A stretch of DNA of 64,000 nt from Nomia melanderi (lineage: Eukaryota > Arthropoda > Insecta > Hymenoptera > Halictidae): contig NW_027475146.1 of assembly GCF_051020985.1 (NCBI RefSeq), positions 1,364,001 to 1,428,000 on the forward strand, read 5' to 3'. The position numbers and the translations under genes are program-made. The notes under the pieces were generated by a model. That model was not told where the DNA came from. It did no database searches and saw only the letters and a list, made by a program, of their open reading frames with translations. Shown one piece after another: positions 24,553-35,155 of the stretch; position 1 is the first letter of the stretch, and every line of letters begins with the position of its first letter.

Positions 24553-27500
24553 GTGAATTATCTGCAGGAGGCCCTGGCGCATGAATCAGTGCAGCAGGAA
24601 CGACATCGGACCACCAGGGGCCGAGAAAATTACACATTTTCGGTGTCCGTCACCCAAAGTCATGTAAAAATCCAGCATATATATGGAGCTTTATCGGGTG
24701 CTATTACAGATAGCGCAATAAATCAATGTGGATTGTCTGTAGGAGGCCCTGGCGCATGCATCTGTGCAGCGGGAACCACCTCGGACCACCAGGGGCCGAG
24801 AAAACCACCGTCTCATGGGGCCGGACACTCAGGGTCAGGGAAAAATCCAATATATATCTGGTGATATCTCGGGTGCTATTACAGATAGCGAGATAAATCA
24901 AAGTGCATTGCCTAAAGGAGGCCCTGGCGCATGAATCTGGTCAGCGGGAACAACCTCGGACCACCAGCGGCCGAGAAAAACACCGTCTCATGGGGCCGGA
25001 CACTCAGGGTCAGGGGAAAATCCAATATATATCTGGTGATATCTCGGGTGCCATTAGAGATAGCGCGATAAATCAAAGTGCATTGTCTGCTGGAGGCCCT
25101 GTCGCATGAATCTGTGCAGCGGCAACGACCTCGGACCACCAGGGGCCGAGAAAACCACCGACATATGGGGCGGGAATGTCAGGGTCAGGGGTAAATCCAA
25201 TATATATCTGGTGATATCTCGGGTGCTATTAAAGATAGCGCAATAAATCAAAGTGCACTGTCTGTAGGAGGCCCTTGCGCATGAACCTGTGCAGCGGCAA
25301 CGACCTCGGACCACCAGGGGCCGAGAAAACCACCGACATATGGGGCCGGAATGTCAGGGTCAGGGGTAAATCCAATATATATCTGGTGATATATCGGGTG
25401 CTATTAGAGATAGCGCAATAAATCAAAGTGCAATGTCTGTCGGAGGCCCTGGCGCATGAATGTGGGCAGCGGGAACGACCTCGGACCGCCAGGGGCCGAG
25501 AAAACCACCGTCTCATGGGGCCGGACACTCAGGGTCAGGGGAAAATCCAATATATATCTGGTGATATCTCGGGTGCTATTACAGATAGCGCGATAAATCA
25601 AAGTGAATTATCTGCAGGAGGCCCTGGCGCATGCAGCTGTGCAGCGGGAACGACCTCGGACCACCAGGGATCGAGAAAACCACCGTCTCATGGGGCCGGA
25701 CACTCAGGGTCAGGGAAAAATCAAATATATATCTGATGATATCTCGGGTGCTACTACAGATAGCGCAATAAATCAAAGTGCATTGTCTGCTGGAGGCCCT
25801 GTCGCATGAATCTGTGCAGCGGCAACGACCTCGGACTACCAGGGGCCGAGAAAACCACCGACATATGGGGCCGGAATGTCAGGGTCAGGGGTAAATCCAA
25901 TATATATCTGGTGATATCTCGGGTGCTATTAGAGATAGCGCAATAAATCAAAGTGCATTGTCCGTATGAGGCCCTTGCGCGTGAATCTGTGCAGCAGGAA
26001 CGAAATCGCACCACCAGGGGCCGAGGAAATTACAGATTTTCGGTGTCCGTCACCCAAAGTCATGTAAAAATCCAGCATATATATGGTGCTTGCTCGGGTG
26101 CTACTACAGATAGCGCAATAAATCAAAGTGCATTGTCTGTCGGAGGCCCTGGCGCATGAATGTGGGCAGCGGGAACGACCTCGGACCGCCAGGGGCCGAG
26201 AAAACCACCGTCTCATGGGGCCGGACACTCAGGGTCAGGGGAAAATCCAATATATATCTGGTGATATCTCGGGTGCTATTACAGATAGCGCAATAAACCA
26301 AAGTGAATTATCTGCAGGAGGCCCTGGCGCATGAATCTGTGCAGCGGGAACGACCTCGGACCACCAGGGATCGAGAAAACCACCGTGTCATGGGGCCGGA
26401 CACTCAGGGTCAGGGAAAAATCAAATATATATCTGATGATATCTCGGGTGCTACTACAGATAGCGCAATAAATCAAAGTGCACTGTCTGTCGGAGGTCCT
26501 GGCGCATGAATCTGGGCAGCGGGATCGAGCTCGGACCACCAGGGGCCGAGAAAACCACCGTCTCATGGGGCCGGACACTCAGGGCCAGGGGAAAATCCTA
26601 TATATATCTGGTGATATCTCGGGTGCTATTAGATATAGCTCAATAAACCAAAGTGAATTATCTGCAGGAGGCCCTGGCGCATGCATCTGTGCAGCGGGAA
26701 CGACCTCGGACCACCAGGGGCCGAGAAAACCACCGTCTCATGGGGCCGGACACTCAGGGTCAGGGGAAAATCCAATATATATCTGGTGATATCTCGGGTG
26801 CTATTACAGATAGCGCGATAAATCAAAGTGAATTATCTGCAGGAGTCCCTGGCGCATGCAGCTGTGCAGCGGGAACGACCTCGGACCACCAGGGATCGAG
26901 AAAACCACCGTTTCATGGGGCCGGACACTCGGGGTCAGGGAAAAATCAAATATATATCTGATGATATCTCGGGTGCTACTACAGATAGCGCAATAAATCA
27001 AAGAGCATTGTCTGTCGGAGGCCATGGCGCATGAATCTGGGCAGCGGGAACGACCTCGGACCACCAGGGGCCGAGAAAACCACCGTCTCATGGGGCCGGA
27101 CACACAGGGTCAGAGAAAAATCCAATATATATCTGGTGATATCTCGGGTGCTATTAGAGATAGCGCAACAAATCAAAGTGCATTGTCCGTAGGAGGCCCT
27201 TGCGCATGAATCAGTGCAGCAGGAACAACATCGGACCACCAGGGGCCGAGAAAATTACAGATTTTCGGTGTCCGTCACCCAAAGTCATGTAAAAATCCAG
27301 CATATATATGGTGCTTTCTCGGGTGCTACTACAGATAGCGCAATAAATCAAAGTGCATTGCCTGTAGGAGGCCCTGGCGCATGAATCTGGTCAGCGGGAA
27401 CAACCTCGGACCACCAGCGGCCGAGAAAAACACCGTCTCATGGGGCCGGACACTCAGGGTCAGGGGAAAATCCAATATATATCTGGTGATATCTCGGGTG

Positions 27501-28430
27501 CTATTAGAGATAGCGCAATAAATCAAAGTGCATTGTCCGTATGAGGCCCTTGCGCGTGAATCTGCGCAGCAGGAACGAAATCGGACCACCAGGGGCCGAG
27601 GAAATTACAGATTTTCGGTGTCCGTCACCCAAATTCATCTAAAAATCCAGCATATATATGGTGCTTGCTCGGGTGCTACTACAGATAGCGCAATAAATCA
27701 AAGTGCATTGTCTGCGGGAGGCCCTGGCACATGAATCTGTGCAGCGGGAACGACCTCGGACCACCAGGGACCGAGAAAAGCACAGTCTCATTGGGCCGGA
27801 CACTAAGGGTCAGGGAAAAATCAAATATATATCTGGTGATATCTCGGGTGCTATTAGAGATAGCGCAATAAACCAAAGTGAATTATCTGCAGGAGGGCCT
27901 GGCGCATGAATCTGTGCAGCGGGAACGCCCTCGGATCACCAGGGGCCGAGAAAACCACCGACACATGGGGCCGGACACTCAGGGTCAGGGAAAAATCCAA
28001 TATATATTTGGTGATATCCCGGGTGCTATTAGATATAGCGTAATAAACCAAAGTGAATTGTCTGCAAGAGTCCCTGGCGCATGAATCTGTGCAGCGGGAA
28101 CGACCTCGGACCACCAGGGACCGAGAAAAGCACAGTCTCATTGGGCCGGACACTAAGGGTCAGGGAAAAATCAAATATATATCTGGTGATATCTCGGGTG
28201 CTATTAGAGATAGTGCAATAAATCAAAGTGCATTGTCTACAGGAGGCCCTGGCGCATGAACCTGTGCAGCGGGAACGACCTCGGACCACCAGGGGCCGAG
28301 AAAACCACCGTCTCATGGGGCCGGACACTCAGGGTGAGGTAAAAATCAAAAATATATCTGGTGATATCTCGGGTGCTATTAGAGATAGCGCAATAAACCA
28401 AAGTGAATTATCTGCAGGAGGCCCGGGCGC
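24553..28430 (+). repeat. heterogeneous satellite segment with short-range patches
   Basis: Monomers here combine variants from several families with no long collinear unit. Short patches recur four monomers apart (25428-25950 and 26128-26650), and a related monomer appears at 26828 (ATATCTGATGATATCTC). A monomer with GAGAAAAGCACAGTCTCATT recurs two monomers apart (27703 and 28053). This is the least homogenised part of the window. Confidence 0.75.
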
Positions 28431-29359
28431 ATGAATCTGTGCAGCGGGAACGACCTCGGACCACCAGGGGCCGAGAAAACCACCGTCTCATGAGGCCGGA
28501 CACTCAGGGTCATGGGAAAATCCAATATATATCTGGTGACATCTCGGGTGCTATTACAGATAGCGCAATAAACGAAAGTGAATTATCTGCAGGAGGCCCT
28601 GGCGCATGCATCTGTGCAGCGGGAACGACCTCGGACCACCAGGGGTCGAGCAAACCACCGTCTCATGGGGCCGGACACTCAGGGTCAGGGAAAAATCCAT
28701 TATATATCTGGTGATATCTCGGGTGCCATTAGAGATAGCGCGATAAATCAAAGTGCATTGTCTGTAGGCGGCACTGGCGAATGAATCTGTGCAGCAGGAA
28801 CGACCTGGGACCACCAGGGTCCGAGAAAACCACCGTCTCATGGGGCCGGACACTCTGGGCCAGGGAAAAATCCAATATATATCTGGTGATATCTCGGGTG
28901 CTGTTACAGATAGCGCAATAAATCAAAGTGCATTGTCTGTCGGAGGCTCTGGCGCATGAATCTGTGCAGCGGGAACGACGTGGGACCACCAGGGTCCGAG
29001 AAAACCACCGTCTCGTGGGGCGGGACACTCAGGGTCGGGGAAAAATCCATTATATATCTGGTGATATCTCGGGTGCTATTAGAGATAGCGCGATAAATCA
29101 AAGTGCATTGCCTGTGGGAGGCCCTGTCGCATGAATCTGTGCACCGGCAACGACCTCGGACCACCAGGGGCCGAGAAAACCACCGACACATGGGGCCGGA
29201 CTGTCAGGGTCAGGGAAAAATCCAGCATATATCTGGTGATATCACGGGTGCTCTTACAGATAGCGCAATAAATCAATGTGCATTGTCTGCAGGAAGCCCT
29301 GGCGCATGAATCCGTGCAGCGGGAACGACCTCGGACCACCAGGAGCCGAGAAAACCACC
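28431..29359 (+). repeat. satellite monomers without an identified longer unit
   Basis: Five to six monomers continue the 175-bp grid, with variants such as GCACCGGCAACGACC near 29,142 and GCTCTTACAGATAGC near 29,250. I found no collinear partner block for this stretch. It holds nothing other than satellite. Confidence 0.75.
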
Positions 29360-30080
29360 GTCTCATGGGGCCGAACACTCAGGGTCGGGGAAAAATCCAA
29401 TATATATCTAGTGATATGTCGGGTGCTATTAGAGATAGCGCAATAAACCAAGGTGAATTATCTGCAGGAGGCCCTGGCGCATGCATCTGTGCAGCGGGAA
29501 CGACCTCGGACCACCAGGGGCCGAGAAAACCACCGTCTCATGGGGCCGGACACTCAGGGTCAGGGAACAATCCAATATATATATGGTGATATCTCGGGTG
29601 CTATTACAGATAGCGCAATAAACCAAAGTGAATTATCTGCAGGAGGCCCTGGCGCATGAATCTATGCAGTGGGAACGACCTCGGACCACCAGGGGCCGAG
29701 AAAACCACCGTCTCATGGGGCCGGACACTCAGGGTCAGGGAAAAATCCAATATATATCTGGTGATATCTCGGGTGCTATTACAGATAGCGCAATAAATCA
29801 AAGTGCATTGTCTGGGAGCTGCCCTGGCGCATGAATCTGTGCAGCGGGAACGACCTCGGACCACCAAGGGCCGAGAAAACCACCGTCTCATGGGGCCGGA
29901 CACTCAGGGTCAGGGGAAAATCCAATATATATCTGGTGATATCTCGGGTGCTATGAGAGATAGCGCAATAAACAAAAGTGTATTATCTGCAGGAGGCCAT
30001 GGCGCATGGATCTGTTCAGCGGGAATGACCTCGGACCACCAGGGGCCGAGAAAACCACCGTCTCATGTGGCCGGACACTC
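29360..30080 (+). repeat. segment X, copy 1
   Basis: Four monomers marked by TATATCTAGTGATATGTCGGG, ACCAAGGTGAATTATC, GGAACAATCCAATATATATA, TGTCTGGGAGCTGCCC and GCTATGAGAGATAGC. The same markers recur at 31985-32705, an offset of 2,625 bp (15 monomers). Confidence 0.85.
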
Positions 30081-30084
30081 GGGG

Positions 30085-32005
30085 TCAGGGAAAAATCCAA
30101 TATATATCTGGCGATATCTCGGGTGCTATTAGAGATAGCGCAATAAACCAAAGTGAATTATCTGCAGGAGGCCCTGGCGAATGAAGCTGTGCCGCGGGAA
30201 CGACCTCGGACCACCAGAGGCCGAGAAAACCACCGTCTCATGGGGCCGGACACTCATTGTAAGGGAAAAATCCAATATATATCTGGTGATATCTCGGGTG
30301 CTATTATAGATAGCGCAATAAATCAAAGTGCATTGTCTGTAGGAGGCCGCGGCTCATGAATCTGGGCAGCGGGAACGACCTCACACCACCAGGGGCCAAG
30401 AAAACCACAGTCTCATGGGGCCGGACACTCAGGGTCAGGGGAAAATCCAATATATATCTGGTGATATCTCGGGTGCTATTAGAGATAGCGCAATAAACCA
30501 AAGTGATTTATCTGCAGGAGGCCCTGGCGCATGCATCTGTACTGCGGGAACGACCTCGGACCACCAGGGGCCGAGAAAACCAGCGTCTCATGGGGCCGGA
30601 CGCTCAGGGTCAGGGAAAAATCCAATATATATCGGGTGATATCTCGGGTGCTAATAGAGATAGCGCAATAAATCAACGTGCATTGTCCGTAAGAGGCCCT
30701 TGCGCATGAATCTGTGCAGCAGGAATGACGTCGGACCACCAGGGGCCGAGAAAATTACAGATTTTCGGTATCCGTTACCCAAAGTCATGTAAAAATCCAG
30801 CATATATATGGATCTTTCTCGGGTGCTATTACAGATAGCGCAATAAATCAAAGTGCATTGTCTGTAGGAGGCCCTTGCGCATGAATCTGGGCAGCGGGAA
30901 CGACCTCGGACCACCAGGGGCCGAGAAAACCACCGTCTCATGTGGCCGGACACTCAGGGTCAGGGGAAAATGCAATATATATCTGGTGATATCTCGGGTG
31001 CTATTAGAGATAGCGCAATAAACCAAAGTGAATTATCTGCAGGAGGCCCTGGCGCATGAATCTGTGCAGCGGGAACGACCTCAGACTACCAGGGGCCGAG
31101 AAAACCACCGTCACATGGGGCAGGACAGTCATGGCCAGGGGAAAATCCATTATATATCTGGTGATATCTCGGGTGCTATTAGAGATAGCGCGATAAATCC
31201 AAGTGCATTGTCTGCAGGAAGCCCTGGCGCATGATTCTGTGGAGCGGGAACGACCTCGAACCACCAGGGGTCGAGAAAATTACAGATTTTCGGTATCCGT
31301 CACCCAAAGTCATGTAAAAATCCAGCATATATATGGAGCATTCTCGGGTGCTATTAGAGATAGCGCAATAAATCAAAGTGCATTGTCTGTAGGAGGCCCT
31401 GCCGCATGAATCTGGGCAGCGGGAACGACCTCGGACCACGAGGGGCCGAGAAAACCACAGTCTCATGGGGCCGGACACTCAGGGTCAGGGAAAAATCCGA
31501 TATATATCTGGTGATATCTCGGGTGCTATTAGAGATAGCGCAATAAAGCAAAGTGAATTATCTGCAGGAGGCCCTGGCGCATGAATCTGTGCGGCGGGAA
31601 CGATCTCGGACCACCAGGGGCCAAGACAACCACCGTCTCATGGGGCCGGACACTCAGGGTCAGCGAAAAATCCATTATATATCTGGTGATATCTCGGGTG
31701 CTATTAGAGATAGCGCGATAAATCCAAGTGCATTGTCTGCAGGAAGCCCTGGCGCATGATTCTGTGCAGCGGGAACGACCTCGAACCACCAGGGGCCGAG
31801 AAAATTACAGATTTTCGGTATCCGTCACCCAAAGTAATGTAAAAATCCAGCGCATATATGGAGCTTTCTCGGGTGCTATTACGGATAGCGCAATAAATCA
31901 AAGTGCATTGTCTGTAGGAGGCCCTGGCGCATGAATCTGGGCAGCGGGAACGTCCTCGGACCACGAGGGGCCGAGAAAACCACAGTCTCATGGGGCCGGA
32001 CACTC
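30085..32005 (+). repeat. segment Y, copy 1
   Basis: Eleven monomers that recur at 33235-35155 (offset 3,150 bp, 18 monomers) and at about 44078-45998. Markers are CTCATTGTAAGGG, GGAGGCCGCGGCTCATG, TGTACTGCGGGAACG, TCCGTAAGAGGCCC and GGGGCAGGACAGTCATGG. Three of its monomers are type C. It also has an internal step of three monomers: 31203 and 31728 are alike. Confidence 0.87.
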
Positions 32006-32705
32006 AGGGTCGGGGAAAAATCCAATATATATCTAGTGATATGTCGGGTGCTATTAGAGATAGCGCAATAAACCAAGGTGAATTATCTGCAGGAGGCCCT
32101 GGCGCATGCATCTGTGCAGCGGGAACGACCTCGGACCACCAGGGGCCGAGAAAACCACCGTCTCATGGGGCCGGACACTCAGGGTCAGGGAACAATCCAA
32201 TATATATATGGTGATATCTCGGGTGCTATTACAGATAGCGCAATAAACCAAAGTGAATTATCTGCAGGAGGCCCTGGCGCATGAATCTATGCAGTGGGAA
32301 CGACCTCGGACCACCAGGGGCCGAGAAAACCACCGTCTCATGGGGCCGGACACTCAGGGTCAGGGAAAAATCCAATATATATCTGGTGATATCTCGGGTG
32401 CTATTACAGATAGCGCAATAAATCAAAGTGCATTGTCTGGGAGCTGCCCTGGCGCATGAATCTGTGCAGCGGGAACGACCTCGGACCACCAAGGGCCGAG
32501 AAAACCACCGTCTCATGGGGCCGGACACTCAGGGTCAGGGGAAAATCCAATATATATCTGGTGATATCTCGGGTGCTATGAGAGATAGCGCAATAAACAA
32601 AAGTGTATTATCTGCAGGAGGCCATGGCGCATGGATCTGTTCAGCGGGAACGACCTCGGACCACCAGGGGCCGAGAAAACCACCGTCTCATGTGGCCGGA
32701 CACTC
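31985..32705 (+). repeat. segment X, copy 2
   Basis: Repeats 29360-30080 nearly exactly by eye. The join to segment Y lies within the monomer at 31903, where CCACAGTCTCATGGGG of Y runs into CAGGGTCGGGGAAAAATCC of X, so the exchange point is inside a monomer and the register is unbroken. Confidence 0.85.
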
Positions 32706-32794
32706 AGGGTCAGGGGAAAATCCAATATATATCTGGTGATATCTCGGGTGCTGTTACAGATAGCGCAATAAACCAAAGTGAATTATCTGCAGGA

Positions 32795-32847
32795 GGCCCT
32801 GGCGCATGCATCTGTGCAGCGGGAACGACCTCGGACCACCAGGGGCC
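32795..32847 (+). other. long imperfect dyad GGCCCTGG / CCAGGGGCC
   Basis: GGCCCTGG (32795-32802) is complementary to CCAGGGGCC (32839-32847) with one extra G bulged. It encloses 36 bases that include the GCAGCGGGAACGACC box. The pairing recurs in most monomers. It may contribute to a fold of single-stranded DNA or of satellite transcripts, which is inference only. Confidence 0.4.
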
Positions 32848-32850
32848 GAG
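32830..32850 (+). other. dyad CTCGG-N11-CCGAG inside the monomer
   Basis: CTCGG (32830-32834) and its exact reverse complement CCGAG (32846-32850) flank an 11-base spacer. The dyad is present in most monomers across the array. It is broken in a few, such as those reading GGGCCTAGG near 823, 2050, 5024 and 9924. The recurrent 1-bp deletion of the right half of the window falls in this spacer. It could form a short hairpin or be a protein-binding dyad, but no function is shown. Confidence 0.6.
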
Positions 32851-32914
32851 AAAACCACCGTCTCATGGGGCCGGACACTCAGGGTCAGGGGAAAATCCAA
32901 TATATATCTGGTGA

Positions 32915-32937
32915 TATCTCGGGTGCTATTACAGATA
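32915..32937 (+). other. dyad TATCT-N13-AGATA inside the monomer
   Basis: TATCT (32915-32919) pairs with AGATA (32933-32937) across CGGGTGCTATTAC. Copies reading TTAGAGATAG extend the arms to TATCTC/GAGATA with an 11-base spacer. Both versions occur throughout. Type C monomers lose the left arm because GATATCTC is replaced by CTTTCTC or a similar sequence. The role is unknown. Confidence 0.55.
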
Positions 32938-33234
32938 GCGCAATAAATCAAAGTGCATTGTCTGTGAACAGCCCTGGCGCATGAATCTGGGCAGCGGGAA
33001 CGACCTCGGGCCACCAGGGGCCGAGAAAACCACCGTCCCATGGGGCCGGACACTTGGGGTCAGGGAAAAATCCAATATATATCTGGCGATATCTCGGGTG
33101 CTATTAGAGATAGCGCAATAAACCAAAGTGAATTATCTGCAGGAGGCCCTGGCGAATGAAGCTGTGCAGCGGGAACGACCTCGGACCACCAGGGGCCGAG
33201 AAAACCACCGTCCCATGGGGCCGGACACTCGGGG

Positions 33235-35155
33235 TCAGGGAAAAATCCAATATATATCTGGCGATATCTCGGGTGCTATTAGAGATAGCGCAATAAACCA
33301 AAGTGAATTATCTGCAGGAGGCCCTGGCGAATGAAGCTGTGCCGCGGGAACGACCTCGGACCACCAGAGGCCGAGAAAACCACCGTCTCATGGGGCCGGA
33401 CACTCATTGTAAGGGAAAAATCCAATATATATCTGGTGATATCTCGGGTGCTATTATAGATAGCGCAATAAATCAAAGTGCATTGTCTGTAGGAGGCCGC
33501 GGCTCATGAATCTGGGCAGCGGGAACGACCTCACACCACCAGGGGCCAAGAAAACCACAGTCTCATGGGGCCGGACACTCAGGGTCAGGGGAAAATCCAA
33601 TATATATCTGGTGATATCTCGGGTGCTATTAGAGATAGCGCAATAAACCAAAGTGATTTATCTGCAGGAGGCCCTGGCGCATGCATCTGTACTGCGGGAA
33701 CGACCTCGGACCACCAGGGGCCGAGAAAACCAGCGTCTCATGGGGCCGGACGCTCAGGGTCAGGGAAAAATCCAATATATATCTGGTGATATCTCGGGTG
33801 CTATTAGAGATAGCGCAATAAATCAACGTGCATTGTCCGTAAGAGGCCCTTGCGCATGAATCTGTGCAGCAGGAATGACGTCGGACCACCAGGGGCCGAG
33901 AAAATTACAGATTTTCGGTATCCGTTACCCAAAGTCATGTAAAAATCCAGCATATATATGGATCTTTCTCGCGTGCTATTACAGATAGCGCAATAAATCA
34001 AAGTGCATTGTCTGTAGGAGGCCCTTGCGCATGAATCTGGGCAGCGGGAACGACCTCGGACCACCAGGGGCCGAGAAAACCACCGTCTCATGTGGCCGGA
34101 CACTCAGGGTCAGGGGAAAATGCAATATATATCTGGTGATATCTCGGGTGCTATTAGAGATAGCGCAATAAACCAAAGTGAATTATCTGCAGGAGGCCCT
34201 GGCGCATGAATCTGTGCAGCGGGAACGACCTCAGACTACCAGGGGCCGAGAAAACCACCGTCACATGGGGCAGGACAGTCATGGCCAGGGGAAAATCCAT
34301 TATATATCTGGTGATATCTCGGGTGCTATTAGAGATAGCGCGATAAATCCAAGTGCATTGTCTGCAGGAAGCCCTGGCGCATGATTCTGTGGAGCGGGAA
34401 CGACCTCGAACCACCAGGGGTCGAGAAAATTACAGATTTTCGGTATCCGTCACCCAAAGTCATGTAAAAATCCAGCATATATATGGAGCATTCTCGGGTG
34501 CTATTAGAGATAGCGCAATAAATCAAAGTGCATTGTCTGTAGGAGGCCCTGCCGCATGAATCTGGGCAGCGGGAACGACCTCGGACCACGAGGGGCCGAG
34601 AAAACCACAGTCTCATGGGGCCGGACACTCAGGGTCAGGGAAAAATCCGATATATATCTGGTGATATCTCGAGTGCTATTAGAGATAGCGCAATAAAGCA
34701 AAGTGAATTATCTGCAGGAGGCCCTGGCGCATGAATCTGTGCGGCGGGAACGATCTCGGACCACCAGGGGCCAAGACAACCACCGTCTCATGGGGCCGGA
34801 CACTCAGGGTCAGCGAAAAATCCATTATATATCTGGTGATATCTCGGGTGCTATTAGAGATAGCGCGATAAATCCAAGTGCATTGTCTGCAGGAAGCCCT
34901 GGCGCATGATTCTGTGCAGCGGGAACGACCTCGAACCACCAGGGGCCGAGAAAATTACAGATTTTCGGTATCCGTCACCCAAAGTCATGTAAAAATCCAG
35001 CGCATATATGGAGCTTTCTCGGGTGCTATTACGGATAGCGCAATAAATCAAAGTGCATTGTCTGTAGGAGGCCCTGGCGCATGAATCTGGGCAGCGGGAA
35101 CGTCCTCGGACCACGAGGGGCCGAGAAAACCACAGTCTCATGGGGCCGGACACTC
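33235..35155 (+). repeat. segment Y, copy 2
   Basis: Collinear with 30085-32005. Small differences include TATATCTGGTGATATC at 33,777 where copy 1 reads TATATCGGGTGATATC, and CTCGCGTGCTATTACAG near 33,968 where copy 1 reads CTCGGGTGC. Confidence 0.87.

Larger units (their letters stand above)
14480..27680 (+). repeat. type C monomers, cluster 2
   Basis: Further type C segments begin near 14482, 16056, 16405, 16756, 17803, 19376, 20602, 22002, 22355, 22704, 24276, 24626, 26030, 27253 and 27603. Many follow GCAGCAGGAACGAC, with A where most monomers have GCAGCGGG, and end in ATATATATGGTGCTTTCTCG. This is the densest region for this variant. Confidence 0.83.
32778..32952 (+). repeat. reference monomer (175 bp, near consensus)
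   Basis: This copy is close to the consensus and serves as a coordinate guide. In order it holds the type A linker with a PstI site (CTGCAG, 32787-32792), an NsiI site (ATGCAT, 32806-32811; most copies read ATGAAT instead), the GCAGCGGGAACGACCTCGG box, the G-rich middle (CCAGGGGCCGAG, then CATGGGGCCGG), the AT-rich step AATATATATCTGG, an EcoRV site (GATATC, 32913-32918), CGGGTGCTATTA, and the closing AGCGCAATAAATCAAA. Its left end is type A and its right end type B, so this copy bridges the two linker haplotypes. The start at GTGAATTAT is an arbitrary phase chosen for convenience. Confidence 0.95.
32706..33234 (+). repeat. segment Z between X and Y
   Basis: Three monomers separate X copy 2 from Y copy 2. 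They include TGTCTGTGAACAGCCC and the near-duplicate monomers with CACTTGGGGTCAGGG and CACTCGGGGTCAGGG. The last two are also present ahead of Y in the 43.8 kb copy. Confidence 0.75.
30750..35030 (+). repeat. type C monomers, cluster 3 (segment Y)
   Basis: Six copies begin near 30753, 31277, 31802, 33903, 34427 and 34952, three in each copy of segment Y. They end in TATATGGATCTTTCTCG, TATATGGAGCATTCTCGGG or CATATATGGAGCTTTCTCG. Confidence 0.83.

Noticed and set aside
25735..25765. Hammerhead ribozyme core (CTGATGA followed by a TATCT/AGATA stem)
   Set aside because: A few monomers (25,735, 26,435, 26,960) read CTGATGA before the TATCT...AGATA dyad, but most read CTGGTGA, and the conserved GAAA after stem II is absent: the sequence continues GCGCAATAAA. 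I found no full core on the minus strand.
32840..32895. G-quadruplex in the G-rich middle of the monomer
   Set aside because: G runs occur at GGGG, GGGG, GGG and GGG(G), but the loops are about 21, 11 and 3 bases, too long for a standard four-run motif. It cannot be supported without a biophysical test.
32778..32952. CENP-B box in the monomer
   Set aside because: I looked on both strands for TTCG followed at the required spacing by A and CGGG. The CGGG at CTCGGG and at GCGGG and the TTCGG of type C monomers do not have the partner bases at the right distance.
32778..32952. Internal RNA polymerase III promoter or tRNA-derived origin
   Set aside because: TGGCGCATGAAT resembles the start of an A box and the minus-strand GGTCGTTCCC vaguely resembles a B box. 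Neither fits the consensus well, and they lie on different strands.
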